Origin: an uncultured Lactobacillus sp.
GTDB taxonomy: Bacteria; Bacillota; Bacilli; Lactobacillales; Lactobacillaceae
DNA length: 64,000 nt
NCBI GenBank assembly: GCA_937874695.1
Contig: CALNAJ010000017.1
Coordinates: 62,001 to 126,000 of the forward strand
Direction of reading: 5' to 3'
Shown: positions 1 through 8,150 of the stretch, in pieces
How the letters are laid out: every line of letters starts with the position of its first letter
Position numbering within the stretch: position 1 is the stretch's first letter
Notes under the pieces: generated by a model
Database searches by the model: none
Seen by the model: the letters and a program-made list of their open reading frames with translations, nothing else
Told to the model about the DNA's origin: nothing
Made by a program: the position numbers and the translations under genes

Positions 1-822
1 ATTGACTTGCTTAATGAAATCGTCGGCGAATTGGAAGACACCCGCGTGACCAGCGTCCGGATAAATGATGAGCTGACTGTTGGCGAACGCCTCATCAAGG
101 GCGTAGCTGTTCGGCTTGGTTGGAACCATGATATCGTGATCACCGTTCGCAACTAAGACTGGAATATCCAGCTTGGAAAAATCAATTGGCTTCTCTGAAC
201 CCCATTGGTTGATGGCCTTCAGTTGGGTACGGTAGGCAGACCAACCGATTGAACGATCACGGTCGGTCTGCCGGGACTTGATCCGCTTTAGGAATTGTGC
301 GGCTTGATGCTTACCATTGGGGGTCCGGGTGAAGAAAAGGTAGGCTTTGATATCGGTGAAAGTGACCAGCGCTTTGGCCAAAGACCGGTCAGAAATACGC
401 GTCACATCGCGAATCCCTTGACCACCACGGGGGCCCGTTCCGGTCAGAATGGCTCGTCTAATCAACGATGGCTCCTGGTTGATGACTTCTTGGGCAACGA
501 AGCCACCCATGGAAAACCCAAACAAGTCGATTTTCTCAAGACCGAGGGCGTGAATGAATTCGCGAATCTCTTGGGCCATGCCTTGAATGGTCTTTGCTGC
601 TTTGCCGCCGGAACCACCGACGCCTTGGTAATCGGGTAGAATCAAGCGATGTTCTTGGGCGATACCGTCGATAACGCTAGGATCCCAGTTATCGAGGTTA
701 CCGGAAAGGTGAATCAAACCGATTACTGGCACGGCAGAGGGCGCCCCAATCTCGCGGTAGGCGAAGGTTTTGTTCTCTGGGGTAACAATAGTTTTGGTGG
801 GGACATTAATGTATGGGGTCAT
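1..822 (-). CDS. alpha/beta hydrolase (3' end beyond the window)
   Basis: The reading frame starts at an ATG (820-822) behind an AAAGGAATAA ribosome-binding site and stays open for 274 residues until the window edge, so the C-terminus is missing. The N-terminal part reads as a classical alpha/beta hydrolase: a His-containing oxyanion region (GLIHLSGN, around residue 30), a PDYQGVGGSGG turn, then the nucleophile elbow GFSMGG near residue 100, and near the edge NGDHD followed by AGHAG, which supply the usual acid and histidine. It is a cytoplasmic serine hydrolase of unknown substrate. It is transcribed away from the aldo/keto reductase and has its own promoter. Family sure, substrate unknown. 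Confidence 0.85.
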   Translation of the reverse strand, partial: MTPYINVPTKTIVTPENKTFAYREIGAPSAVPVIGLIHLSGNLDNWDPSVIDGIAQEHRLILPDYQGVGGSGGKAAKTIQGMAQEIREFIHALGLEKIDLFGFSMGGFVAQEVINQEPSLIRRAILTGTGPRGGQGIRDVTRISDRSLAKALVTFTDIKAYLFFTRTPNGKHQAAQFLKRIKSRQTDRDRSIGWSAYRTQLKAINQWGSEKPIDFSKLDIPVLVANGDHDIMVPTKPNSYALDEAFANSQLIIYPDAGHAGVFQFADDFIKQVN

Positions 823-903
823 TGTGATTATTCCTTTCCAGCAAAGTGAATGGGGACTTTGCCCTGGGCATTAGCGATCGTCCAGCGGTCGACTTGCGCG
901 GCC

Positions 904-932
904 TGTATAGGCAGTTTTTAGTTTGATATCAA
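904..932 (-). promoter_or_regulatory. promoter of the alpha/beta hydrolase
   Basis: On the minus strand there is a TTGATA -35 box (927-932), a 17-base spacer and a TATACA -10 box (904-909), about 80 bases upstream of the hydrolase start codon. Spacing and boxes fit a housekeeping sigma factor. Confidence 0.5.
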
Positions 933-990
933 TTATCATTTTTATGACTAAAGAGAGTCTACCGCATCTGGTAACATTTTACAAGAATTG

Positions 991-2001
991 TTACTTGGAG
1001 GATGGGTTATAATTTTGAGACCATTTGCCAATCACGTTTTCCTCTGTTCGGCCGTTTGCTGGTACGGGAGGTGTTGATAGTGAAGTAATCTTGTCGTACG
1101 TGTCTTCTGACAAGTTAATCTTTAGAGCGTCCAAAGCTGGTTGTAATTGGGACAGGTTTCTAGCGCCAATTAAAGGAGCCGTGATGGCTTTATTATGCAA
1201 AACCCAAGCTATTGCGAGTGAAACCGGATTGACATTTTCTTGGTGAGCAAAATCAGTAAACCTAGCAGCAAGCTGGTAGTCATCTTCATATCTGGCACGA
1301 TTAATTTGGTCATTAGCCAAGCGTCCTGTTTTATCTGCTTGACCAGTGCTACCATATTTACCAGTCAGTAGACCGCCACCTAATGGACTGAACGGAGTTA
1401 CCGCTAAATTATGTTTGGCTGCCATTGGCAAAATATCTGCTTCGATTTGACGCTTAGCTAAATTGTAAAGTGGTTCAAGCACTTTCACCTGTGACCAGTT
1501 ATTAAGCTTGGAAATGCCGATGCTCTCCATGATCTGCCAGGCTGCCCAGTTACTAACGCCTAAAGTCAAAATTTTACCAGCTTTTTTGAGATCATTTAAC
1601 GTGTCTATCGTTTCTTCAATACTTGTGAATGCGTCAAAGTCGTGAATAAGATAGACGTCAACATAGTCTGTCTGAAGGCGTTTAAGGCTTTGGTTGAGTG
1701 CCTCTAAAATATGTTTTCGCGACATTCCAGAATCGTTAATTCCGTTTTTTGCGGAAAAGAAGCCCTTAGTCTGAATAACAAAGTCATTTCTATTCTGTTC
1801 ATGAATCAGTTTACCCAAAAATTCCTCGGATTTTCCATTACCATAAATATCGGCAGTATCAAAGTAGTTTATACCAGCATTTATGCAGGCGTTAAAGACT
1901 TCTCGAGAGCTACTAAAGTCAGCGCGCGTTCCAAAGTTCATCGTTCCTAACGCTAATTTCGATACTTTTAGACCAGTATCTGATAAAGATGTGTATTCCA
2001 T
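991..2001 (-). CDS. aldo/keto reductase
   Basis: A 336-residue NADPH-dependent aldo/keto reductase. The catalytic tetrad is visible: Asp48 and Tyr53 in FDTADIYG, Lys79 in QTKG and His120 in VYLIHDFD. The late region GARNLSQLQPALDAL is the usual cofactor-phosphate-binding part. It presumably reduces aldehydes or ketones in the cytoplasm. It follows the DMT transporter gene with only 11 bases between, so the two form one operon driven from the MerR-type promoter near 3000. An efflux pump plus a carbonyl reductase suggests a response to a reactive or toxic small molecule; that role is inferred. Confidence 0.9.
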   Translation of the reverse strand: MEYTSLSDTGLKVSKLALGTMNFGTRADFSSSREVFNACINAGINYFDTADIYGNGKSEEFLGKLIHEQNRNDFVIQTKGFFSAKNGINDSGMSRKHILEALNQSLKRLQTDYVDVYLIHDFDAFTSIEETIDTLNDLKKAGKILTLGVSNWAAWQIMESIGISKLNNWSQVKVLEPLYNLAKRQIEADILPMAAKHNLAVTPFSPLGGGLLTGKYGSTGQADKTGRLANDQINRARYEDDYQLAARFTDFAHQENVNPVSLAIAWVLHNKAITAPLIGARNLSQLQPALDALKINLSEDTYDKITSLSTPPVPANGRTEENVIGKWSQNYNPSSK

Positions 2002-2012
2002 GCTTTTTCCTC

Positions 2013-2942
2013 CTAGCCAATAATTTCAATTAAAGCTACACCAACAAACATAACAACGATGCCAACAATTTGAATCGGCACAATTTTTTTGATTGTGGCC
2101 CCTAATAGACCAAATTGATCGACGACCAGACTACTCAACATCTGCCCCAATAAGGCGAGCACAACCACGGCACCAGTCCCGATGAGCGGTACCAGATAGG
2201 CATTACCAAAGACAAACAGTGCGCCTAAGAAACCACCAATCCAAATCCACCAAGGCTTACCCTTACCAAACGCAAGCTTGATATCAGTTAGGTCACGTTG
2301 AAACAGGCCAACCACAACTAGGAGAATGATGGATCCCACAGCAAATGAGATTAAGGCCGCGTGCATGGATGATTTTAAAACAACGCCAAGTTCACCGTTG
2401 ATTGCTGATTGTGAGGCCACTAACATACCGGCAATTATCCCAGCAATTTGCCAAATCCAAAGTGACTTGGATTGATTTTTTTCGTTGCTAGTTCCAAGCG
2501 TGGGGACGACGACAATTAAAATCACCCCAACAATTAAGACTAGTGCGCCCACAATTTTGAGAAAGTTAAGCGGCTTGGGAGAGACTCTAAACCACCCAAA
2601 GTTATCAATCAGTAAACTCATTAAAATTTGCCCCAAAATGGGCATGATGACCGTTTGAACGCTACCTAGGACGGGAAATAACAGGATATTTGCAGTGAGG
2701 CCGATGACACCCACTACGCCGCCTAGCCAAGCCCACCAGGGAACCAACGCCATCGTGTGCGGTGAGATTAGAATAGCTGAATGTGTCAGTAGGGAAGTTA
2801 GAGCTAAGAAAACAGTTGCAATTAAAAATGAAATCATTGACGATAAATAAGGTGATTTTACAAAATTTCTGAGTTTTGAGTTGACGGCAGTTTGCACTGG
2901 CAGAAAAATACCAACCAGAATTGCCAAAGAAAATGTAATCAT
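2013..2942 (-). CDS. DMT-family transporter, YdcZ/DUF606 type
   Basis: A 309-residue protein of ten hydrophobic segments built as two similar halves of about 150 residues. Both halves carry the QTxxN-type start (VQTAVNSKLRNF; SQSAINGELG) and a WWAWLGG / WWIWIGG motif, typical of the duplicated YdcZ (DUF606) branch of the drug/metabolite transporters. It sits in the cytoplasmic membrane. The start ATG has GGAGG 10 bases upstream. It is the first gene of the operon with the aldo/keto reductase and lies divergent to a MerR regulator, which suggests inducible export. Substrate unknown. Confidence 0.85.
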   Translation of the reverse strand: MITFSLAILVGIFLPVQTAVNSKLRNFVKSPYLSSMISFLIATVFLALTSLLTHSAILISPHTMALVPWWAWLGGVVGVIGLTANILLFPVLGSVQTVIMPILGQILMSLLIDNFGWFRVSPKPLNFLKIVGALVLIVGVILIVVVPTLGTSNEKNQSKSLWIWQIAGIIAGMLVASQSAINGELGVVLKSSMHAALISFAVGSIILLVVVGLFQRDLTDIKLAFGKGKPWWIWIGGFLGALFVFGNAYLVPLIGTGAVVVLALLGQMLSSLVVDQFGLLGATIKKIVPIQIVGIVVMFVGVALIEIIG

Positions 2943-2984
2943 TGAAGAGACCTCCTGTAATGTGTTTTGATGACCACAAGTGAT

Positions 2985-3015
2985 ATACTAATGGCTAAAC
3001 TATGGTTTAGGGCAA
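2985..3015 (-). promoter_or_regulatory. MerR-type promoter with 19-base spacer and operator dyad
   Basis: Reading on the minus strand: -35 TTGCCC (3010-3015), a 19-base spacer and -10 TAGTAT (2985-2990). The spacer is filled by a dyad CTAAAC-n4-GTTTAG (2995-3010). Overlong spacers holding a dyad are the hallmark of promoters that MerR proteins activate by twisting DNA, and a MerR gene starts at 3023 on the other strand. Confidence 0.65.
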
Positions 3016-3022
3016 GAGGAAA

Positions 3023-3538
3023 ATGAAAAAAATCGAAAATACATATACAATCAGTGAGGTCTCACAAAAAATTGGGGTGCCAATCTCGACGATTCGGTAC
3101 TATGACAGTCATAATTTAATCCCACATTTAAAGCGTGATGAAAATAATCAGCGTGTCTTTAGTGAAGAGAACATCTATATGTTACTTATGGTGATTGGCT
3201 TAAAGAAGATTGGCGTTAAGCTTAAAGATATCGCGGCGTACGTTGAAGCCGATGAGCGTGATAATCGGACACTTGATTTCCGTTATGATTTCTTAGTTCA
3301 TCAAAAATCAAATTTGAAAGAGCAGATTGTTTCGTTGCAGGTGGCGCTTGCTTATTTAGAATTCAAAGAATGGTATTACAGAACGTCTATTGAAGCAAAG
3401 GATTATCGCTTGCATTTACGCGACGGCTCAATGGAAATGGATCCGCAGACATTTGATGACTATATCAAGGAGACGGGTGCCTTTAAAGATACCGATGCGT
3501 TCAAAAGGTATTTGTCGAAAAGTAATATTGATGAATGA
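3023..3538 (+). CDS. MerR-family transcriptional regulator
   Basis: A 171-residue regulator. Residues 7-75 form the MerR winged helix: YTISEVSQKIGVPISTIRYYD is followed by a wing and a KKIGVKLKDI helix. A dimerisation coiled coil follows (about 95-125) and then a short effector region without the cysteines of metal-sensing members. The start ATG has AGAGGA 5 bases upstream. It is divergent from the DMT transporter/reductase operon, with the operator dyad between the two, so it likely controls that operon and perhaps the dehydrogenase downstream. The ligand cannot be read from the sequence. Confidence 0.9.
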   Translation: MKKIENTYTISEVSQKIGVPISTIRYYDSHNLIPHLKRDENNQRVFSEENIYMLLMVIGLKKIGVKLKDIAAYVEADERDNRTLDFRYDFLVHQKSNLKEQIVSLQVALAYLEFKEWYYRTSIEAKDYRLHLRDGSMEMDPQTFDDYIKETGAFKDTDAFKRYLSKSNIDE

Positions 3539-3562
3539 TTGTATAAGATGCCAGCAGAAAAA

Positions 3563-3601
3563 TAGAGAGTAAGCCGAGAAATTAGCTTGCTCTCTATTTT
3601 G
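3563..3601 (+). terminator. terminator after merR
   Basis: An 11-base stem (AGAGAGTAAGC with GCTTGCTCTCT) followed by a short T-rich run lies 25 bases after the MerR stop codon. Confidence 0.6.
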
Positions 3602-3733
3602 ATTTACGGTTAGAAATGGCTATGGTGATTAGGGTACCTAAAATTTAAAGTAACATTACTTTACTATTGTAACTAACGATTATAAAATAATATCAATAAA
3701 AAAATGATCACATTTAAAAGGAGAATCTACAAG

Positions 3734-4735
3734 ATGCAAGCTGCCCAATTATTGAAATATGACAAGAATTTTAAACTGGTCGTTAAGGATATCCCAAGAC
3801 CAACGCCTGCTGATAATGAAGTATTGGTTCGGGTAAAGGCAGCTGCTGTCAATCCGTTGGAAAAGTTAATTGGAACCGGCTATGTGAAGTTGATGGAGAA
3901 ATATTCATTGCCAGTAACGATGGGTAATGAATTGTCAGGCGTCGTCGAATCGGTTGGGAAGAATGTAACAAAATTCAAGGTTGGCGATGAAGTATATTCA
4001 CGTTTACCCTTAAATAAGATTGGTGCCTTTGCAGAATATGCTGTCATCGACTACCGTGCGGTGGCAATGAAGCCAACGGCATTGGACTTTGTTCACAGTG
4101 CTGCGGTGCCCTTAACCGGATTAACGGCGTATCAAGGCTTGACCGAAGAACTCGGAGCTCGTCCTGGGGAAAGTGTCATGATTCCAGGTGGTTCGGGTTC
4201 GTTTGGACAAATGGCTATTCCGATTGCTAAAGAAATGGGTTTGAGAGTCATGGTTAGCGGGAATGCGCGATCAAAGCAATCAGCGCTTGATATGGGTGCA
4301 GAGCAATACTTTGATTATCGTGAGCAGAATTATTGGGAACATCTGGAACTCGTAAATTATGTGATTGATACAGTTGGTAAAAAGGAGCTTGATCATGAAC
4401 TACAGGTGTTGAAACCCAATGGACGATTGCTGTCATTGATTATGCTACCTAATGGCCAGTTTGCTAAAGATCATCATATGCCATTTTGGAAAACGGCCTT
4501 ATTCGCCGTTGCGGGTCATAGCATTGATAGAAAGGCCAAAAAATTTAAGGCGGATTATCGCTTTATTTTCGTCAGAAGCGATGGTGAACAACTGAAGAGA
4601 ATCACTAAAATTGTCGAAAAGCATAGTATTAAGCCGGCAGTTGATCCAACTGAATTCAAATTAGCTGATATTAATCGGGCAATAGACTATGTCACGAATG
4701 GACATCCAAAGGGAAAAGTGGTCATTAGATTTTGA
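3734..4735 (+). CDS. zinc-independent alcohol dehydrogenase / quinone oxidoreductase-like protein
   Basis: A 333-residue medium-chain dehydrogenase/reductase. The start at 3734 is preferred over an ATG 30 bases earlier because AAAAGGAGAA lies just before it. The GroES-like part (about 1-130) has VRVKAAAVNPLEKLIG and MGNELSGVVESVG but no structural-zinc cysteines. The Rossmann part has the nucleotide-binding turn PGGSGSFGQMA near residue 155. It likely reduces quinones or enones with NADPH. It is close to the MerR gene and the reductase operon, so it may belong to the same stress response; this is an inference. Confidence 0.88.
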   Translation: MQAAQLLKYDKNFKLVVKDIPRPTPADNEVLVRVKAAAVNPLEKLIGTGYVKLMEKYSLPVTMGNELSGVVESVGKNVTKFKVGDEVYSRLPLNKIGAFAEYAVIDYRAVAMKPTALDFVHSAAVPLTGLTAYQGLTEELGARPGESVMIPGGSGSFGQMAIPIAKEMGLRVMVSGNARSKQSALDMGAEQYFDYREQNYWEHLELVNYVIDTVGKKELDHELQVLKPNGRLLSLIMLPNGQFAKDHHMPFWKTALFAVAGHSIDRKAKKFKADYRFIFVRSDGEQLKRITKIVEKHSIKPAVDPTEFKLADINRAIDYVTNGHPKGKVVIRF

Positions 4736-4771
4736 AAAATGGCATTTGCTGTTGCTTAGGTTAATTATGCC

Positions 4772-4813
4772 ACTCAAAAAGACTACCCAGTTATGAGTAG
4801 TCTTTTTTTGAGC
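4772..4813. terminator. bidirectional terminator between convergent genes
   Basis: The hairpin AAAAAGACTAC...GTAGTCTTTTT has T-runs on both strands and lies exactly between the convergent dehydrogenase and secreted-protein genes. Confidence 0.85.
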
Positions 4814-4818
4814 GGCAG

Positions 4819-5631
4819 CTAGTCGAAATACATCATACCTTCAAAATAGGGTTTGGCATTAACGGTATAGTTCGTCCAACTCCCCCGAGTTTCCTCGGCA
4901 AAATTTTTACCGCCGTGTGTTTTGAGATTGGTAATTTTGATCTGGTATTTGTGGGTACCTAGTTTCTTGCCAGGAATTCCCTTAATCGGCTTGTTGTACT
5001 GCACAGTGGTCGTGTCGCCATTAACGGTTGTCTTAATCATCTTAGCTGACGCAGTAGGCTTGTAGTTCTCCATGGCGTTGCCACCATCAATAACCATGTC
5101 GCCCTGAGCATCATCCTTAATCAGTGCTGATTTACTATAATATTGAATATAATTATCCAGCGTAAGGTAGAATGCGGAACTATTGCCATAGTTAAATTTA
5201 CTGTCTTCTTTGAACCCTTTGCCAGCTCGTAGCACAGTTCCACGGAGAGGTGCCTTTAGTTTAACGTTCTTAAAGTTTGCCTTGGTGAGCGGAATAGTTG
5301 CTGCGTCTGAGAATCTGAGCTTGCTCAGTCGGCTATAATTGACTGCTCCAGAAGTGAAAGAGACCTTAATGGGGCCCTTACCAGTCGGCTGGTATATACC
5401 GGCAACCCGTAGTAGGGCGCCCTTTTTCTTGAGCAATGGCTTATAGGTGTTGCCATGCTTTTGATAGATGCCAACGTACATAGCCTTCTTAGTCCGCACA
5501 TACCCCGACTGTCCCAAGTCTAAATACTTACTTGATGCGTGTGCCATGGTCGTCCCCGTTGCAAGACCAATCCCTGCGACTAACCCCAGCGTCGTAAGAA
5601 AAACGGCGCATTTACCCGTTAATTTGATCAT
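4819..5631 (-). CDS. secreted surface protein, paralogue of the gene at 47177
   Basis: A 270-residue exported protein of unknown function. The start at 5631 is chosen for the AGGGGG site ahead of it. A signal peptide (about residues 1-33, ending ...MAHASS) is followed by a mature part beginning KYLDLGQSGYVRTKKAMYVGIY. The protein at 47177 has the same GYVRTKKAMYVGIY block, the same TIPLTKANFK / TIPFTKANFK and ...FYLTLDNY.QYYSK.A blocks, and the same WTNYTVN ending. The two are clear paralogues of a secreted, Lys/Tyr-rich beta-type family that resembles SLAP-like wall-binding proteins. There is no LPXTG or membrane anchor. The function is unknown. Confidence 0.8.
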   Translation of the reverse strand: MIKLTGKCAVFLTTLGLVAGIGLATGTTMAHASSKYLDLGQSGYVRTKKAMYVGIYQKHGNTYKPLLKKKGALLRVAGIYQPTGKGPIKVSFTSGAVNYSRLSKLRFSDAATIPLTKANFKNVKLKAPLRGTVLRAGKGFKEDSKFNYGNSSAFYLTLDNYIQYYSKSALIKDDAQGDMVIDGGNAMENYKPTASAKMIKTTVNGDTTTVQYNKPIKGIPGKKLGTHKYQIKITNLKTHGGKNFAEETRGSWTNYTVNAKPYFEGMMYFD

Positions 5632-5722
5632 GTAGCTACCCCCTAATTTATGTGTGGTACACAATTAGTGTAACGCGAATACGTGAAAAGTAAAACATAC
5701 TCTGAGTAGAGAACTATAGTGG

Positions 5723-5766
5723 AAAACAACTGACTGCTAGCCGATGAGCTAACAGTCAGTTGTTTT
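5723..5766. terminator. bidirectional terminator next to tRNA-Ala
   Basis: A 14-base perfect stem (AAAACAACTGACTG with its complement) with A and T runs at both ends. It lies 29 bases beyond the tRNA 3' end and would end the tRNA transcript. Confidence 0.85.
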
Positions 5767-5794
5767 GTCATTTGTTCTTCTAAGAAACATCTAA

Positions 5795-5867
5795 TGGACC
5801 TTATCGGGCTTGAACCGACGACCTCCTACATGCGAAGCAGGCGCTCTCCCAACTGAGCTAAAGGCCC
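5795..5867 (-). tRNA. tRNA-Ala (CGC anticodon)
   Basis: The minus strand folds as a complete 73-base cloverleaf: acceptor GGGCCTT with AAGGTCC, D-arm GCTC...GAGC, anticodon stem CCTGC/GTAGG with loop TTCGCAT (anticodon CGC), and T-arm GTCGG-TTCAAGC-CCGAT. The discriminator base is A. The CCA end is not encoded. CGC reads the Ala codon GCG. Confidence 0.93.
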
Positions 5868-5950
5868 AAAACTTACCCATTAAGTATAGCACGTTGGCTA
5901 AAAATGTTAATGGGCAATGTGATTATGAGGATGCGAGTGACTAGCGTAGA

Positions 5951-7183
5951 TTAGCTCTGGTGGCGCCAACCGTGTAACAGGTGTTGCCAGAAACTGTGGT
6001 TGTCCGTTTGTAACATCAGTCGTTGATATTGACTGCCGATGTACCCGGCGAAGAGAGCGATGGCAGCCAATAGCACAATTAGTGAAATCGTTTGTTCCCA
6101 GCCGTTGACCGTGCCATTGATGATCCGCATCGGCATGAAATATGACGAGAAGAATGGGACGTACGAGAGAATCTTAACCAAGAGGGCGTCCATGTTATTT
6201 TGGAACGGGAAGGTCGCAAAGAAGCCAAATACACCGAGCATGATGACTGGTTGTGCCGCCTTGGAAGCGTCCTCTGCCTTGGCCACGACCGCACCGCTGT
6301 ATGCCGCGAGAAGCGTGTAGATGATCACACCCAAGAACAGGTAGACCAGGTTGATACTCAGTAGATTGTGAAGAACTGTGTCAATTAGGCTTTGGTATTG
6401 GGTGATCAATGGTTTCAAGGAAGCACTGTTCATGGCGAATTGGAATGCTGCCCAGCCACCCAAGAGGTAGATGACAATTTGGGTGAGGATGACCAGCAGA
6501 ATCCCAGCGATTTTTCCAACGAAGTAACTGGTGGCCGTGGTACTCGAGAAGATGATCTCCATAATCTTAGTGCCCTTATCGGAAGCAATCTCCTGCGCGG
6601 CAATCGTGGAGTAGGTAATCAGAATGATGTAGATCATCGTGACCAGGATCCAGAAGGAAATGGTCTTAGCCAAGTTGGCAGTACCGGCCTTTTTCTCGAT
6701 GTGCTGCTGGAGAACCGGTGTCCGGGCCAGCAAGCGTTGCTGTTTAGTCGTTAGCTTAGCCTGCTGGTAATTATAGGCTTGTTGATAGCGACTCAGAAAG
6801 TTCTGCGTTTGGGCCTTGAGCGCGCTACTCATCTGGCTACTACCGTGGTAGTCGGCATGAATCTGCTGCTGATTATCGCTGAGCAGCAGGTAGCCCGCCA
6901 GATGATTCTTGCCCATCGCAGACTTGGCCGCGCTGACCGTGGTGATCTTGGTATTGAGGCCGCTATCCTGTTGCTTGATGTAGTCACGGCGCAAAGGTTG
7001 CGACGTGCTGATGACGGCGACTTGCTTACTACTGGAGGCGCTGTTGGCACTCAGGTAGCTGATCCCAATCGTCAGACCAATCATCAGGAAGGGTCCGAGC
7101 ACCATGAACAGGAAGCTCCAGGACTTGATTTGACGAAGGTAGGTTTCAAAAGTGACGACCCAAGTCTTACGCATGGTCTTCAC
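5951..7183 (-). CDS. ABC-2 type transporter permease (NatB-like)
   Basis: A 410-residue membrane protein. It has one N-terminal membrane segment (about 22-45), a large external loop to about residue 175, then five or six C-terminal membrane segments, the ABC-2/NatB topology. The conserved AQEIASDKGTKIMEIIFSSTTA block after the first of the C-terminal segments is diagnostic of this family. It overlaps the ATP-binding gene upstream by 17 bases, so they are co-translated. The pair probably exports sodium, a peptide or a toxic compound; the substrate is not readable. Confidence 0.9.
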   Translation of the reverse strand: MKTMRKTWVVTFETYLRQIKSWSFLFMVLGPFLMIGLTIGISYLSANSASSSKQVAVISTSQPLRRDYIKQQDSGLNTKITTVSAAKSAMGKNHLAGYLLLSDNQQQIHADYHGSSQMSSALKAQTQNFLSRYQQAYNYQQAKLTTKQQRLLARTPVLQQHIEKKAGTANLAKTISFWILVTMIYIILITYSTIAAQEIASDKGTKIMEIIFSSTTATSYFVGKIAGILLVILTQIVIYLLGGWAAFQFAMNSASLKPLITQYQSLIDTVLHNLLSINLVYLFLGVIIYTLLAAYSGAVVAKAEDASKAAQPVIMLGVFGFFATFPFQNNMDALLVKILSYVPFFSSYFMPMRIINGTVNGWEQTISLIVLLAAIALFAGYIGSQYQRLMLQTDNHSFWQHLLHGWRHQS

Positions 7184-8063
7184 CTACTTTCATCCGGAAA
7201 ATCTCATCGAGGGTCGGTGGTTGCTGGCTGAATTCCTCAATGTAGTGTCCCTGAGTGAGCTCCGCGAAAATATCGGGGCCCACGGCTGGATCGGTTAAAT
7301 GCAAGAGATATTGTCCGGGTTGCCGCGTCTCCACGTCAGCAACGCCAGGGAGTGTGGCGAGCCGTGTCGCCGACCAGTCCGTCGTGACGTAGAGCTCGGT
7401 CTTACCAAATTGGGAACGGACTTCGTTGAGGGTACCGTTTAGCACCATTTCACCCTTTCTTAACATGACCAGGTGGTCGCATAAGGCCGAGACGTTTTCC
7501 ATGTCATGGCTGGAAAAGATAATGGCGGCCCCGTCGTCACGCGCGTTTAAAATAGCCTGCTTCAGTAAGTCGGCGTTAACGGGATCGAGGCCACTGAAGG
7601 GTTCGTCTAAGATTAATAGTTTGGGGTGGTGAATCAGGGTGCAGATCAACTGGACCTTCTGTTGATTCCCTTTGGACAGGTCGTTAATCCGGCTCTTGCG
7701 AGTACCTTTGACGGCAAAACGGCCCAGCCAATCATCGATGCGCGGCCGGATATCCTTGGCCGACTTATTCTTGAGTCGCGCGAGGTAAACAATCTGTTGT
7801 TCAATGGTCAGCTTCGTCATTAGGCTCCGCTCTTCGGGGAGGTAGCCAATCGTATCGAAGTCGTCGGCCGACAGGGGATGGCCCTGCCAGGTGATGCTGC
7901 CATCGTATTTAATAAAGTTTAGGATACTGTGAAAAGTTGTGGATTTGCCTGCACCGTTCTGGCCAATCAATCCTAATATCTGGCCATTGGGCACGTCAAA
8001 GCTCACGTCGGTTAAGGCTTTCACGGTGTCGAATTGCTTGCTGATGTGTTGAATGCTTAGCAT
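7167..8063 (-). CDS. ABC transporter ATP-binding protein (NatA-like)
   Basis: A 298-residue ATPase with Walker A GQNGAGKST (about 35-43), a signature LSKGNQQKV (about 128-136), Walker B LLILDEPFSGLD, the switch His in FSSHDMENV, and a C-terminal DUF4162-type extension of about 80 residues usual for NatA-like exporters. The ATG is preceded by AGAGGAGAA. It powers the NatB-like permease encoded by the next gene. Confidence 0.92.
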   Translation of the reverse strand: MLSIQHISKQFDTVKALTDVSFDVPNGQILGLIGQNGAGKSTTFHSILNFIKYDGSITWQGHPLSADDFDTIGYLPEERSLMTKLTIEQQIVYLARLKNKSAKDIRPRIDDWLGRFAVKGTRKSRINDLSKGNQQKVQLICTLIHHPKLLILDEPFSGLDPVNADLLKQAILNARDDGAAIIFSSHDMENVSALCDHLVMLRKGEMVLNGTLNEVRSQFGKTELYVTTDWSATRLATLPGVADVETRQPGQYLLHLTDPAVGPDIFAELTQGHYIEEFSQQPPTLDEIFRMKVGEDHA

Positions 8064-8116
8064 GCACAGTTCTCCTCTTCAAAGTTAATACTCACATTAT
8101 ACGCGAACCCCCGCCC

Positions 8117-8150
8117 GCAAGCCAAAATGTATGCTTACATTTTGGCTTGC
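8117..8150. repeat. perfect 15-bp hairpin abutting repeat A1
   Basis: The left arm 8117-8131 (GCAAGCCAAAATGTA) and right arm 8136-8150 are perfectly complementary around a 4-base loop. No T-run follows on either strand, so it is not a standard terminator. It lies directly against repeat A1 and upstream of the NatA-like gene. Confidence 0.7.
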
